Numbered from the stretch's first letter, positions 1-10,491 are shown. The stretch is DNA of 64,000 nt from Paenibacillus larvae subsp. larvae (GCF_002003265.1 NZ_CP019687.1:1550001-1614000), one strand, 5' to 3'. Program-made: numbers and translations. The notes: generated from the letters alone by a model not told the origin.

Positions 1-104
1 GCAATAACGGCGCTTGCACTGTATACCATTACGACACCAATTGTAAGCAGAAGCAATGTGGAAATCAATATCCATACATCCGGGGCAGACCGTGCTTTTC
101 CCAT
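1..104 (-). CDS. spoVE: SpoVE/FtsW-family lipid II polymerase, N-terminal part only
   Basis: Only the first 34 or so codons are in the window; the rest lies beyond the left edge. The visible protein begins MGKARSAPDVWIL and enters a hydrophobic segment ending in VVMVYSASA, the typical first membrane helix of the SEDS family (RodA/FtsW/SpoVE glycosyltransferases that polymerise lipid II). The start at 104 is preceded by an AGAGGTG ribosome site. Position right after murD is the usual place of ftsW/spoVE in the dcw cluster. Whether it is the spore-cortex paralogue SpoVE or the vegetative FtsW cannot be decided from this part; spoVE is preferred because spoVD is in the same cluster. Confidence 0.8.
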   Translation of the reverse strand, partial: MGKARSAPDVWILISTLLLLTIGVVMVYSASAVI

Positions 105-130
105 TTTAGACACCTCTTACCTAATGTTTA

Positions 131-241
131 AGGGTGCAAACAGGCCTGTACGGTCCAATGCTTTGCTTCCTGACGATACTTGCTGAACGGCTCGTCCGTG
201 CTTTTGCATGCAATTAAGCTTGGCAGGCTTACCTGCACCCT
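131..241. repeat. Long-range inverted repeat in the murD-spoVE gap
   Basis: AGGGTGCA at 131-138 is the exact inverse of TGCACCCT at 234-241, with partly matching CAGGCCTG and GGCAGGC sequence just inside. The two arms enclose most of the 139-base gap between murD and spoVE, so the mRNA could fold this whole spacer out as a stem. No T-run follows, so it is not an obvious terminator. A role in mRNA processing between murD and spoVE is only a guess. Confidence 0.4.
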
Positions 242-243
242 AT

Positions 244-1635
244 TTAAAGGTTATGCACGGATTCTTTAAACATGCTCCCCCTCTCTTCAAAGGAGGAAAA
301 CATGTCCCAACTGGCACAGGCCGGTGAAAGCAAAACGGTGTCCCCAGGTTCAGCCAGCAGGGCAGCGAGTTCGACAGCCTCCGCTATGGCTTCTTGCACA
401 CCTTTAGCAGTATCGACGCTTTTTCTTCTTGTCAATCCTGCCTGTTCGGCAGCACGCTGAATTTTTTCACCGGTCTGGCCCAGTGTAACAAGAGCTTTCA
501 CCCGTTCCTGGAGTACAGGGATAAGCTCCCGATAATCTGAACCCCTGTCGAGCCCCCCTGCAATTAGCACAAGCGGCTGTTCAAAAGCTTCAATCGATTT
601 GATGGTGGCAGCAGGATTGGTCGCTTTTGAATCATTGTAAAACTCCAGATTGTGGTAAGTCCCTACATATTCGAGACGGTGTTCCACTCCCCGAAAAAGT
701 TTTAAAACACCGGCAATGTTAGAAATGTTTACCCCCGCACACAAAGCAATTGCCGACGCAGCAAGTGCATTTTCTATATTGTGGCTGCCTCTAATCCCCA
801 GCTCTTTGGCAGGCAGTATCGTATGAGTAGCTCCACTGCGATCCGTAAATACAATCTTTTGATGCTCGTCCAGATAAACCCCGGGCAAAAGTTTTTCTTT
901 CATGGAAAACGGCATAAGCCCGGCTTTGATCGTTGGAACAAGGGATCGGCAGACTGGGTCGTCCCAGTTGATGACTGCAGTATCTTCCTGCGTTTGGTTT
1001 GCAAACAGCTTGGCTTTAGAAGCGACATAATCTTCCATACTTCCGTGGTAATCCAGATGGGTTTCATATACGTTGAGCAGACAGGCAATATGTGGCCGAA
1101 AATCCGTGGTCCCTTTAAGCTGGAAGCTGCTAAGCTCCACTACAAGCCTATCCGTTTCGTTAGCGTCAAGGGCAGCTTCACTAAGTGCCCGGCCAATATT
1201 TCCCGCCACCACCGGTGATAGTTCAGCCTCCTCAAGCATTTTGCCCACCAAAGTGGTTGTCGTCGTTTTTCCATTGGAGCCCGTTATGCCTATAATTGGC
1301 GCCTTGCTCATGCGATAAGCCACTTCTACCTCGGTAACGATCTCTATGTGGCGATCAATCGCCCATTGAACCGGTAGAGCTGTATAGGGAATTCCGGGGT
1401 TTTTAACCACTAAAGATACCTGATCATGAATCAGGCTGGATGGATGTCCTCCGCAAACTACAGAAATACCCAAAGCCTCCAATTCTTCAGCTTCGGGACA
1501 TTCCTCTCGTTCCTTTTTATCATTAACGGTGACCGTAGCACCCATTTCATGAAACAGCTTGGCAGCAGCCACCCCGCTTCTGGCTAAACCCAGGATAACA
1601 ACTTCTTCTCCGGAATATTCCTGAGGAACTTTCAT
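244..1635 (-). CDS. murD: UDP-N-acetylmuramoyl-L-alanine--D-glutamate ligase
   Basis: MurD adds D-glutamate to UDP-MurNAc-L-Ala in the cytoplasm, the second amino-acid step of peptidoglycan precursor synthesis. The 463-residue protein has the N-terminal Rossmann-like domain (VVILGLARSGVAAA), the Mur ligase P-loop GITGSNGKTTTT near residue 116, and the C-terminal ligase-domain motif YNDSKATNP. Length is normal for the family. The start at 1635 directly abuts the mraY stop, so the two are probably translated from one mRNA. It is followed by spoVE after a 139-base gap. Confidence 0.97.
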   Translation of the reverse strand: MKVPQEYSGEEVVILGLARSGVAAAKLFHEMGATVTVNDKKEREECPEAEELEALGISVVCGGHPSSLIHDQVSLVVKNPGIPYTALPVQWAIDRHIEIVTEVEVAYRMSKAPIIGITGSNGKTTTTTLVGKMLEEAELSPVVAGNIGRALSEAALDANETDRLVVELSSFQLKGTTDFRPHIACLLNVYETHLDYHGSMEDYVASKAKLFANQTQEDTAVINWDDPVCRSLVPTIKAGLMPFSMKEKLLPGVYLDEHQKIVFTDRSGATHTILPAKELGIRGSHNIENALAASAIALCAGVNISNIAGVLKLFRGVEHRLEYVGTYHNLEFYNDSKATNPAATIKSIEAFEQPLVLIAGGLDRGSDYRELIPVLQERVKALVTLGQTGEKIQRAAEQAGLTRRKSVDTAKGVQEAIAEAVELAALLAEPGDTVLLSPACASWDMFSSFEERGSMFKESVHNL

Positions 1636-2598
1636 CTATAACACCTCGTTGATTATTAGTCCTAATGCGGCAAACACCAGACCTACGGTCCAAAAGGTAA
1701 TGACCACCCGCCACTCTGACCAGCCAACCAGTTCAAAGTGATGATGAATCGGACTCATTTTAAACACCCTTTTGCCTCTTGTCTTAAACGAAACCACCTG
1801 GATAACTACCGATAGTATTTCAATCAAAAATATACCGCCAATAATAGCCAGCACCAGTTCCGCTTTGGTTAGCACAGCCACGGCCACCAGACCTCCGCCT
1901 ATTCCAAGAGAGCCTGTATCTCCCATAAATACCTTGGCTGGATGCGCGTTAAAAACCAAAAATCCTAAAACGGCCCCCACCATAGCAGCAGAGAAGATGG
2001 CTACGTCCGGTTGGGTATTATTCATCGCGATGATGGTATATGCCCCAAAGGCGATGGCGCTTGTTCCGGCAAGAAGCCCATCCAGACCGTCCGTGAAATT
2101 GACAGCGTTGGAGGCCCCAAGCATAAGAATAACCATGCACGGGAAGTAAAACCAGCCGAGGTTAAATGAAATATCTGCAAAAGGAATGTGTATTTCCGTA
2201 CTATACCCTGACTTCACCAGAAGCACACAAACAATAAGGGAGACCAGCAGTTGTCCTGCCAGTTTTTGTTTGGCTGTTAAACCAAGTGAACGTTTAAACA
2301 CAATTTTGATGTAATCGTCCAGGAAACCGATAAGTCCGTAACCAAGAGTGGCAATCAGCAAAATGAGAAGCTGTATGTCAAACTCGGCAAAACGCAAGGA
2401 GGCCAGCGCCAAAGCAAGCATGATAATAATACCGCCCATAGTCGGTGTACCTTGCTTCTTCAAATGGGCTTTCGGCCCCTCTGTTCGGACTTGCTGGCCG
2501 AATTTCATTCTCCGTAAAATAGGAATAAAGAGAGGCCCCATAATCAGTGCAAGAACAAAGGCGACTCCCATGGTTAATAAAACTACTTTTAATTCCAC
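1636..2598 (-). CDS. mraY: Phospho-N-acetylmuramoyl-pentapeptide transferase
   Basis: MraY moves phospho-MurNAc-pentapeptide from UDP onto undecaprenyl phosphate in the membrane, making lipid I. The 320-residue protein is polytopic, about ten membrane segments, and carries the family motifs [17 protein letters not shown] and the C-terminal histidine cluster PIHHHFE. Length matches Bacillus MraY. A TCCTCC-complement site (AGGAGGAAATGAACAG on the coding strand) precedes the ATG. A 169-base gap separates it from murF, unusually long for this cluster. Confidence 0.97.
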   Translation of the reverse strand: MELKVVLLTMGVAFVLALIMGPLFIPILRRMKFGQQVRTEGPKAHLKKQGTPTMGGIIIMLALALASLRFAEFDIQLLILLIATLGYGLIGFLDDYIKIVFKRSLGLTAKQKLAGQLLVSLIVCVLLVKSGYSTEIHIPFADISFNLGWFYFPCMVILMLGASNAVNFTDGLDGLLAGTSAIAFGAYTIIAMNNTQPDVAIFSAAMVGAVLGFLVFNAHPAKVFMGDTGSLGIGGGLVAVAVLTKAELVLAIIGGIFLIEILSVVIQVVSFKTRGKRVFKMSPIHHHFELVGWSEWRVVITFWTVGLVFAALGLIINEVL

Positions 2599-2767
2599 TG
2601 TTCATTTCCTCCTAAAAGCTTCTCTCCAAGGGAAGCTTCTTCCCAGAGCAGCCTGTCGCTGCCAGAAGGCAGCAAGCCTCTATTCCCCGGATACCCCCGA
2701 CCGCAGGGACACGGGGGAGGCATATACAAATCAGGTGGACAGCTTATCCCCACCTATTCTTATTGTA
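2599..2767 (-). other. murF-mraY spacer with G/C-rich hairpins
   Basis: This 169-base gap sits between two genes that are usually tightly packed. It holds a run of short inverted repeats, including CCCCC near 2694 facing GGGGG near 2713, and a GAAGCTTC palindrome near 2632. No open frame with a ribosome site was seen. The hairpins may give partial termination or protect mRNA ends; nothing more is supported. Confidence 0.35.
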
Positions 2768-4168
2768 TTAAGCCAATAAAAAATTTACTACATCTTCCAG
2801 TTTCATGCCCCGCGAAGCTTTAACCAGAACGACATCTTCCGGATGGATAACTTCCTTCAGAGCATTGGCCATGGCCTGTTTGTCCTCGAACCAGTAAGTA
2901 TTCACCAGCGGAAATCTGGCCTTGGCTTCCTCTGCTATATACCGCCCCAGCGGACCATAAGTATAGATGCCGCTTAATTCGCCCTGCTCAGCCAGATTTG
3001 CTGCTATTCCTCCAATTTCCCGGTGGAACTGCTCCTCCAATTCTCCAAGCTCTAGCATATCCGCCAGGACCACATATTTGTGGCGATATCCTTTAAGCTG
3101 CTTCATTAGTGACAAGACCGCTTTTGTGGCTGCGGGACTTGCGTTATAGGCATCATTAAGGACCGTAAAACCTGATTCTGCCTTCCGCTTTTCAATTCGC
3201 ATACCGGAAAGCTGAACATCTCTCAGCCCCTGTGCAATCTTTTCGTCAGATACTTCAAGTTCCCGGCCAGCTGTGACAGCAGCCAAAGCGTTCATCACAT
3301 TATGCAGACCGAGCAGGGGGATATAAAACTCGGTATCAGAGTCCTGTAATCTAAAAGAAGATCCGTCATTCCCAATCTGAATGTCCACCGGATATATATT
3401 GTTCGTAGACTTTTGTCCAAATGAGACCCGGCGCATTTCTTCAGGCTTTTTTATTTCAGGCAGTACAAAATCTATCAGGGGTTCATCCCCGTTGGAAATA
3501 AATAAACCTCCATCTTGGAGACCTCCGAGTATTTCCGTTTTTGCACGGGCAATTTCTTCTCTGGACCCTAGCTGGAGCAAGTGGGCGTCGCCAATCATGG
3601 TGATAATGGCCATATCCGGCTGCGCTAATTCAGAAAGCAACTCAATCTCACCTCGCCCACTCATGCCCATCTCAATAACGGCTACTTCCGTGTCTTCACC
3701 GATTTGCAGGAGCGTTAAAGGCAACCCGATATGATTGTTCAGGTTTCCTTGTGTTTTATGCACCCGGTACGTAGTTCCCAGCACCGAGGCCACAAGGTCC
3801 TTGGTGGTCGTTTTCCCGTTGCTTCCTGTGATTCCAATAATTTTTGCCCCGCACTGCTCCCTATACTGCCGTGAAAGCCTCTGAAGAGCTTTAAGCGGAT
3901 CATCAACAAAAATAAGAACCGCATCTTCGGGTGGATTGGGATAGCCCCTTTTCCAAAAAGCGGCAGCCGCCTCTTTGGACAGTGCGGCCGCTACATGTTC
4001 ATGACCGTCTATATGATTTCCCGGCAGAGGGACGAAAAGATTACCGGGACGAAGACTCCTGGTATCTATGGAAACGCCTTGTATCGAAATGGCATCGGCA
4101 TGCTCCTGGTTTACACGAAGAGTGCCCCCTGCCATTCTGGCTATTTGGGTTAGCGATCGATTCATCAT
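2768..4168 (-). CDS. murF: UDP-N-acetylmuramoyl-tripeptide--D-alanyl-D-alanine ligase
   Basis: MurF joins D-Ala-D-Ala to the UDP-MurNAc tripeptide, completing the cytoplasmic pentapeptide precursor. The 466-residue sequence has the ATP-binding loop GITGSNGKTTTKDLV near residue 113, the central-domain segment AVIEMGMSGRGEI, and the C-terminal domain with VLNDAYNASPAA. Its start overlaps the murE stop by four bases (4165-4168), pointing to translational coupling. Length is typical. Confidence 0.97.
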   Translation of the reverse strand: MMNRSLTQIARMAGGTLRVNQEHADAISIQGVSIDTRSLRPGNLFVPLPGNHIDGHEHVAAALSKEAAAAFWKRGYPNPPEDAVLIFVDDPLKALQRLSRQYREQCGAKIIGITGSNGKTTTKDLVASVLGTTYRVHKTQGNLNNHIGLPLTLLQIGEDTEVAVIEMGMSGRGEIELLSELAQPDMAIITMIGDAHLLQLGSREEIARAKTEILGGLQDGGLFISNGDEPLIDFVLPEIKKPEEMRRVSFGQKSTNNIYPVDIQIGNDGSSFRLQDSDTEFYIPLLGLHNVMNALAAVTAGRELEVSDEKIAQGLRDVQLSGMRIEKRKAESGFTVLNDAYNASPAATKAVLSLMKQLKGYRHKYVVLADMLELGELEEQFHREIGGIAANLAEQGELSGIYTYGPLGRYIAEEAKARFPLVNTYWFEDKQAMANALKEVIHPEDVVLVKASRGMKLEDVVNFLLA

Positions 4169-5652
4169 TTTTGTTTGCTCCTTATTGCTTCCTTCGCCAC
4201 CAGGCGGTCATCAAAATCATGTTTCACATTCATGATATCCTGGTAAGTTTCATGGCCTTTACCCGCTATCAATACTACATCTTTCGGGCTTGCCACTTCA
4301 ATAGCTTTTTGTATAGCCAGGCGTCTGTCCACTATAAGCTCGAAACGGTCCTCGGATAGCCCGGCCTCTACGATTCCGGGAACAATATCTTCCAAAATAG
4401 CAGCTGGATCTTCAGTACGGGGATTATCGGATGTTACAAACAAATGATCGCTGTATTTGGCCGTTACCTTCCCCATAAGAGGGCGTTTGGTCCGGTCCCT
4501 GTCTCCTCCGCATCCAAAGACGCAATATACATGTCCTTCTGCGAATTCCTTTACCGTTGATAGGGCATTTTCAAGTCCATCCGGTGTATGGGCATAATCA
4601 ACCAGTACAAGATAATCCTGGCCCTCACTTACCACTTCCATACGGCCCGGAACGGAATCAACCTCTGCCAGACTTTTCTTAATTGCTTCCAAGGAAATGC
4701 CTTCTGCAAGTGTTGCCGCAATCGCTCCCAAGGCGTTATATACGTTAAATTTGCCAACAAGCTTCATCCGGATGTTTTCCGTACCTTCAAAAGTAGTTAA
4801 AGTAAATTCTGTTCCCTCGGCCGTAATACGGATATTGGATGCTCTAACGTCACATTCCTTTTCTATGCCATATGTGATAACTTCGGCACTGGTTAACCTT
4901 TGAAAAGTTTCGCTGGCTTCATCATCCACGTTTAAAATGGCGTAACTGCGCTGTTTTTCATCTTGGACGAAATCATTTCCCATTCTGGAAAAAAGCTGGG
5001 CTTTGGCGAGCCGGTAGTTATCCATCGTTTTATGATAATCCAAATGGTCCTGGGTTAAGTTGGTAAACACGCCGGAACGGAAAGGAATCCCTTTTACACG
5101 ACCGAAATCCAAGGCATGGCTGGATACTTCCATCACGCAATAATCCGTGTCTTTTTCGCGCATGGCAGCCAGATTTTTTTGTATATCCAACGCTTCCTGG
5201 GTAGTTCGTTCTACCCCGTAGTATTCGGATCCGATTTTCACCTGAATCGTTCCCATCAGCCCGGTTATAAAGCCTTGATCTCTAAGAATTTGTTCAATTA
5301 AATACGTAGTCGTCGTTTTGCCATTGGTTCCGGTTACTCCAATGATTTTCATATCATGAGCCGGATAGCCGTAAAAATGAGCAGCAAAGAGAGCCATCGC
5401 ATGTCTGGTCTCCTTAACCAGGATTTGCGGAACATTCACATCGAGCCTTCGCTCAACAACTAAGGCAACTGCCCCATTGTCCACAGCCTTTCCAGCAAAA
5501 TCATGCCCGTCACTTACAAGACCTGAAATACAAATAAATAAGTCTCCTCGTTTAATTTTCCGGGAATCGATCTGGACGCCGGATACCTCCACCGTTTCGT
5601 CCCCCACAATTTGGCTCGTTTTTAGCAGCGATGCAAATTCATTCAGTTGCAT
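4165..5652 (-). CDS. murE: UDP-N-acetylmuramoyl-tripeptide synthetase, meso-DAP type
   Basis: MurE adds the third stem-peptide residue to UDP-MurNAc-L-Ala-D-Glu. The 495-residue protein shows the P-loop GVTGTNGKTTTTYLI near residue 108 and the motif TSDNPRTEDP in the C-terminal domain. The DNPR sequence is the known signature of enzymes that use meso-diaminopimelate rather than lysine, so the cell wall is predicted to be of DAP type, as in Bacillus and Paenibacillus. It overlaps murF by four bases and follows spoVD after 80 bases. Confidence 0.97.
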   Translation of the reverse strand: MQLNEFASLLKTSQIVGDETVEVSGVQIDSRKIKRGDLFICISGLVSDGHDFAGKAVDNGAVALVVERRLDVNVPQILVKETRHAMALFAAHFYGYPAHDMKIIGVTGTNGKTTTTYLIEQILRDQGFITGLMGTIQVKIGSEYYGVERTTQEALDIQKNLAAMREKDTDYCVMEVSSHALDFGRVKGIPFRSGVFTNLTQDHLDYHKTMDNYRLAKAQLFSRMGNDFVQDEKQRSYAILNVDDEASETFQRLTSAEVITYGIEKECDVRASNIRITAEGTEFTLTTFEGTENIRMKLVGKFNVYNALGAIAATLAEGISLEAIKKSLAEVDSVPGRMEVVSEGQDYLVLVDYAHTPDGLENALSTVKEFAEGHVYCVFGCGGDRDRTKRPLMGKVTAKYSDHLFVTSDNPRTEDPAAILEDIVPGIVEAGLSEDRFELIVDRRLAIQKAIEVASPKDVVLIAGKGHETYQDIMNVKHDFDDRLVAKEAIRSKQK

Positions 5653-5732
5653 GCGTTTGTCGCCTCCCGTTTATTCTGCAATTCACTAAGATAGTATTGA
5701 CAAAAGCGGATAGTCAAAAAGCAGTTCTCCGA

Positions 5733-7688
5733 TTAGGGAGATTTATTTTCACTACCATCTGGTTTTGTCGGATTAGATAAGTATACACGAATCGTGGAGC
5801 CCCGGTCTACTCTCGTACCCGGTTTGGGTGCCTGGCTGACAACTACATTTCCAGATCCTGACTTTACCAGATTAAAATCGGAATTCAGGTCCTCGTAAAT
5901 GTCCTGAACCGTTGCCCCAACCAGATTAGGCACCTCAACGACGGGTTTTTCACCAAGCCTGTAATCTTTGTTTAACTGATCCTTGCTAGGCTGCACTTTC
6001 ATATAGTGAAGCGCATCCTCCATTATATTTTTGACAATCGGAGCTGCCACCAGACCTCCGAATTGAATTCCTTGCGGATCATCTACTGCCGCATAAACCA
6101 CAATTTTCGGATTATTTGCCGGAGCAAATCCGATAAAGGAGACGATATGCTCATCCGGTGAATACCGGCCGTTTATAACCTTTTGTGCTGTCCCGGTCTT
6201 CCCGCCTACCCTGTAACCGTCAATAAAGGCATTCCGCCCGGTTCCTTTAGCTACAACACTTTCCAGAGCTTCTCTGACCTGCTTGGATGTCTCTTCCGAA
6301 ATTACATTGCGGACAAGTTCAGGCTGGATGGTATCCACCACTTGCCCGGATTCGGGATTTATCCAGGCTTTAGCTACATGGGGTTTGAACAGCTTGCCCC
6401 CATTAACGGCTGCCGACACGGCCGTTATCTGCTGGATAGGGGTCACGGAAACCCCTTGGCCAAAAGCAGTGGTGGCCAGTTCGACGGGACCAACCCGGGA
6501 AGGCTTGAACAAAATACCATTTTCTTCCCCGGCCAGGTCAATGCCTGTCCGTTTACCAAAGCCAAAACGCTGAATGTAATCAAATAAGCTCTCTTTTCCC
6601 AGACGTTGTCCCAGCACAACAAACCCCGGGTTGCATGAATTCTCCACCACCTGCAGGAAGGTTTCACTGCCATGGCCCCCCTTCTTCCAGCATCGAAGAC
6701 GTGCTCCCCCTACTTCAATGGCACCAGGGTCAAAGAATTGTTCGTTCTTCAAATCGACCTTTTTCTCCTGCAAAGCTGACGCAAGGGTAATGATTTTAAA
6801 GGTAGACCCCGGTTCGTAAGTTTTCCAAATCGGCAGATTACGGTTATAAATTTCACTGTCGTATTCCTTGTAACGGGCCGGCTCATATCCCGGCCTGCTG
6901 CCCATCGCCAGCACTTCCCCAGTATTCGGGTCCATCATAATAGCAAGAATGTTCTGAGCCTGATGTTTCACCATAGCTTGATCAAGTTCACGTTCCAGAA
7001 CGGATTGCAAATGCTGGTCAATGGTTAGCTGGAGATTTAATCCGTCCTTTGGTTTGACATACTCATCCGTTGAACCGGGCATCTGCCTTCCTGCCGCATC
7101 AGCCAAATAGGAAACACTGCCTGGCAAGCCTGTCAACAGTTTGTCATACTTGGCTTCCACACCGGTTAGTCCCTGGTTATCAATACCCGTAAAGCCGAGA
7201 ATATGCCCGGCGAGAGATCCGAACGGATAATAACGCTTGTTATCTTCAGCTACTACAATACCGGGTATGTTCAGATTTTTGATTTCAAGCGCCTTCTCCT
7301 GAGTAATTTTTCGCCCTGCAGGAGAAACCTTGTTAATGGATTGCCGTTTGGTAATTTGCTTGTAGATGGTCTCCTCTGAACCCTCCAGCACTTGGGCAAG
7401 CTTGGCTGCTGCTGCCTTCGGATCTTTCAGCTGAGCCGGTATGGCCATCACTGAAGGGGTACTGACATTATACGTAAGGCGCGTTCCATTGCGATCCCAG
7501 ATTTCACCCCGGTTAGCCGCAAAAGGAATGTTCCGGCGCCAGGAGTCTTCGGCTCGTTCGGCCAGTTCCTGTCCTTTCCATAACTGGACGTATGCCAGCC
7601 TTACCAGTAAAGCAATAAAGGTTAGCGTCCCGAGAAGCAAGGCAACAAACAGCCTGTGCCTTACCATCACACTGGATACCCGTTTCAT
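5733..7688 (-). CDS. spoVD: Sporulation penicillin-binding protein SpoVD (class B PBP)
   Basis: A 651-residue class B transpeptidase. It has one membrane anchor near residues 12-34, a dimerisation domain, then the transpeptidase domain with the SxxK motif STFK at 295-298 (nucleophile Ser295), SxN as SCN at 351-353, and KTG at 497-499. A single PASTA domain follows at about 585-645. SpoVD works with SpoVE in spore cortex synthesis in B. subtilis; one PASTA domain and the position between pbpB and murE match. The start is preceded by a GGGAGGAGG ribosome site. All catalytic motifs are intact, unlike the neighbouring pbpB. Confidence 0.93.
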   Translation of the reverse strand: MKRVSSVMVRHRLFVALLLGTLTFIALLVRLAYVQLWKGQELAERAEDSWRRNIPFAANRGEIWDRNGTRLTYNVSTPSVMAIPAQLKDPKAAAAKLAQVLEGSEETIYKQITKRQSINKVSPAGRKITQEKALEIKNLNIPGIVVAEDNKRYYPFGSLAGHILGFTGIDNQGLTGVEAKYDKLLTGLPGSVSYLADAAGRQMPGSTDEYVKPKDGLNLQLTIDQHLQSVLERELDQAMVKHQAQNILAIMMDPNTGEVLAMGSRPGYEPARYKEYDSEIYNRNLPIWKTYEPGSTFKIITLASALQEKKVDLKNEQFFDPGAIEVGGARLRCWKKGGHGSETFLQVVENSCNPGFVVLGQRLGKESLFDYIQRFGFGKRTGIDLAGEENGILFKPSRVGPVELATTAFGQGVSVTPIQQITAVSAAVNGGKLFKPHVAKAWINPESGQVVDTIQPELVRNVISEETSKQVREALESVVAKGTGRNAFIDGYRVGGKTGTAQKVINGRYSPDEHIVSFIGFAPANNPKIVVYAAVDDPQGIQFGGLVAAPIVKNIMEDALHYMKVQPSKDQLNKDYRLGEKPVVEVPNLVGATVQDIYEDLNSDFNLVKSGSGNVVVSQAPKPGTRVDRGSTIRVYLSNPTKPDGSENKSP

Positions 7689-7763
7689 AGCTTGTTCCTC
7701 CTCCCAGACAAGTCAGACTCGTTCATAACAAGAGTATTCAACGTCTGAGAGAGATAGAACAAG

Positions 7764-10054
7764 CTATTGCTTGACCTGGGTAAGGGGCTGCAGCTTGAGT
7801 TTCAATATGCGGGTTGTTCCTTCGCCTTCCAAAGATTGCGATACGACAAACCCCTCTCCTTTCGGAATCACCTTCACATTCAAGAAGGAGGCAATTTCAG
7901 CTGCTTCCCGGAAAGACAAGCCTTTAAGATCGGGGACAGCTATGTTGTCTATAGGAGACAGAGCAGCATAAATGCGCTGGGAGGGCTGAACCTGTACACC
8001 CGGGTCCGGTAATTGCTTTTGTACCTTGTCACCCTCACCCAGGAACGTAACGTTCAATCCCTGTTCCTCTGTGATTTTCTTGGCTTCCGGAACGGTTTTG
8101 CCGTTAAGATCAGGCATGGTTACCGTAAGGGGCCCGTTCTGGTCCTCCGTGTTAGCTGGCTTGGAGTTAGAAGAAGGAACCTGCAAATATTTTAATGTCT
8201 GGTACATGATGCTTTTGAATGGCTTAGAGGTTACATCGCCAGCTTCCGTATAGTTTTGTAACTGTGGTTCGTCAGCTATGATAATGATAGCTACCTGCGG
8301 ATTTTCTACAGGCGCATGACCGATAAAAGAAACGACATATTTATTCCCCCCGGCGTAGGAACCGTTGATTACTTTTTGCGCCGTTCCCGTTTTTCCGCCT
8401 ACCCGGTAATCGTCCAGATATACGTGCCGGCCTGTTCCAATTTTTTGATCAGACACAACCTGCTCCAGGTATTCTCCCGCTTTTTTGGAAGTTTCCGCCG
8501 AAATGGGTTCTCCTTTTAGTACAGGTTCAAAGCTTTGCACCGGCTGTCCCGTTTTAGGGTCTACAATATCTTTAATGATGTGCGGCTGCATAAGCTTCCC
8601 GCCATTTACTATTGCAGCGTAAGCCGTTAACTGCTGAATTGCGGTTGTGGTAATAGGGCCTTGCCCGAAAGACATCGTAGCGTACTCAATGTCTCTTTCC
8701 GGAATGACTTTCCCCTTTTTTTCGCCGGCAAGATCGAGTCCTGTTTTTTCCCCGAATCCGAAGTTCTTGACATACTGGAGCTGTTTTTCCATCCCCAGTT
8801 GCTGACCGATTTTAACAAAGGCAACGTTACTGGAGCGCTTTAGACCCTCTAGATAGGTAATGTCCCCCAGCCTGCTCCATTATTGTGGTCCTTAATTAGA
8901 GTATCACCAATTTTGATGCTTCCCGAGTGATAGTAATCGCTAGGCTTAAACAGGTTCTCTTGAATTGAAGCCGCCAGGGTCACCGCCTTAAATGTAGAAC
9001 CCGGTTCGTATACAGACTGAATGGCGTTGTTGACAAATTCACCTTTTTTTCCGTCCGTCTTGTAGAATTCGTTCGGGTTAAAATTCGGATAACTGGCCAT
9101 GCCCAAAATTTCCATTGTGTTCACATCAGCAACAATGGCGGACAAACTCTTCGGCTTGTATTTTTTGTATGCCTCGCTCAGGGCGTCTTCCACATAGAAC
9201 TGAATGTTATTGTCAATAGTCAGGCGGATGTTTTTACCATCCACCGGCTCCTGGAGGATCTTTTGACTGTTGCCCGGAGCCTCGACTCCCTTTAAATCCG
9301 TCTGGAGATTAAGCTTGCCCGGAATTCCCTTCAAAATTTCATCCTCCTGCTGTTCAAGCCCCATCTGTGGCGTACCTTCACGGTTAATATAACCGATAAT
9401 GTGGGCAGCCAGGGATTTATTAGGGTAAAACCGTTTTGTGCTTTCCATCACGGTAATACCAACCGATTCCTTTTGAACTTTATTTTTCGGATAGGTCTTT
9501 GAATCACGTTCAGTCAAATGCTGCTTGATTGACGCGATTAGATCCTGAACTTGCTTGGCCTTGACGCTGTCAAGCTGCATTCCTTCCGGCCTGAGCTCCA
9601 CCTGGGCTAGCAAGTAATCATAGTTTTCTCCGGCCGTCGACTTTGTATCGGTAGACGAATTGGCAGCCTGGGCATTTTCATCTTTTGGTTTCTCTTTCGT
9701 TGCCGTTTCCCGGATCTTTTTTTCCAAATTTTCGTTATTCCCATTTTCAGAGCCCAGAATCTTGGTCAAACCGCTTACGACTTCATCCAGAACATCCAGT
9801 TTTTTAATGTCCCTCGGATTGACGGCAATAGAATAGGCCAGCGTATCTTCAGCCAGAGTCTTATCATTCCGGTCCATAATCATTCCTCTATTGGCGGCAA
9901 GTGTTTCAGTGGAATTCCATTGGCCTGCTGCTTTAGCAGTCAGCCAATCCGCCTGGATCACCTGGACATAAAAAAGTCTGCCTATTAATACAAGAAAAAA
10001 TAGGGTAAAAAAGCCCCCTATTATTAAAGAACGCATTCTAATTTTTTTTAGCAT
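7764..10054 (-). CDS. pbpB: Penicillin-binding protein 2B, interrupted by a frameshift
   Basis: PBP2B is the class B transpeptidase that cross-links septal peptidoglycan with FtsL and DivIB. Here it is spread over two frames. The upstream part (10054 to 8849, 401 codons) has the membrane anchor and the STFK motif with nucleophile Ser353. The downstream part reads to 7764 with KTG (GGKTGTAQK) and two C-terminal PASTA domains. Between them, at C5 8864-8868 (G5 on the coding strand), one base is lacking. Restoring a sixth G gives W-G-D-I-T-Y-L-E and then RSSN, which supplies the missing SxN motif, so the full protein would be about 763 residues. As septal PBP2B is normally essential, a sequencing error is as likely as a real lesion. 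Confidence 0.9.
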
Positions 10055-10069
10055 CTTTCCACCCCCAAT

Positions 10070-10480
10070 CTAGTTATTCTTCTGATTATCAGTTGCCGAT
10101 TTATCGACTGGGACATGCGTGGTCTGATTCGTATTTTGAGGACTGAATCCGCGTTTTTTCGCTTCAGCCTTCAGCCGTTCAGGACTAACGAGCACGAGAT
10201 ATTGCTGATTCAATCCGGTATTTTCCACTTCAATCTTCTTGATTTCACTCTGTTTGTTGACCATGGCCCGATTCAGTTGGTAAATCGATACATACTGCCA
10301 TACGATGATAGATGCAATTGCGGCGCCAATTGTTACAATGGTCAGATAAAGGAGCTTTTCCTTCATAGGAAGTGGTTTTTTGCGGTATACGACTTTTTTG
10401 GTTTCGCGGTACTGAACCTTCTTTTCTTGCTGCTTGCGCTGCGGTTCAACGGCTAAATTTCCCTGAATGTATCTTGCCAT
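10070..10480 (-). CDS. ftsL: Cell division protein FtsL
   Basis: A 136-residue bitopic protein with a basic cytoplasmic N-terminus, one membrane helix at about residues 44-66 (LTIVTIGAAIASIIVWQYV), and an extracytoplasmic coiled-coil stretch (AMVNKQSEIKKIEVENTGL) ending in the typical RLKAEAKKRGF motif. FtsL forms the divisome core with DivIB and DivIC and helps to activate the septal synthase. Position between rsmH and pbpB is the standard one. The start has the ribosome site GGAGGGG, and only 11 bases separate it from rsmH. Confidence 0.93.
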   Translation of the reverse strand: MARYIQGNLAVEPQRKQQEKKVQYRETKKVVYRKKPLPMKEKLLYLTIVTIGAAIASIIVWQYVSIYQLNRAMVNKQSEIKKIEVENTGLNQQYLVLVSPERLKAEAKKRGFSPQNTNQTTHVPVDKSATDNQKNN

Positions 10481-10491
10481 GGTTCCCCTCC

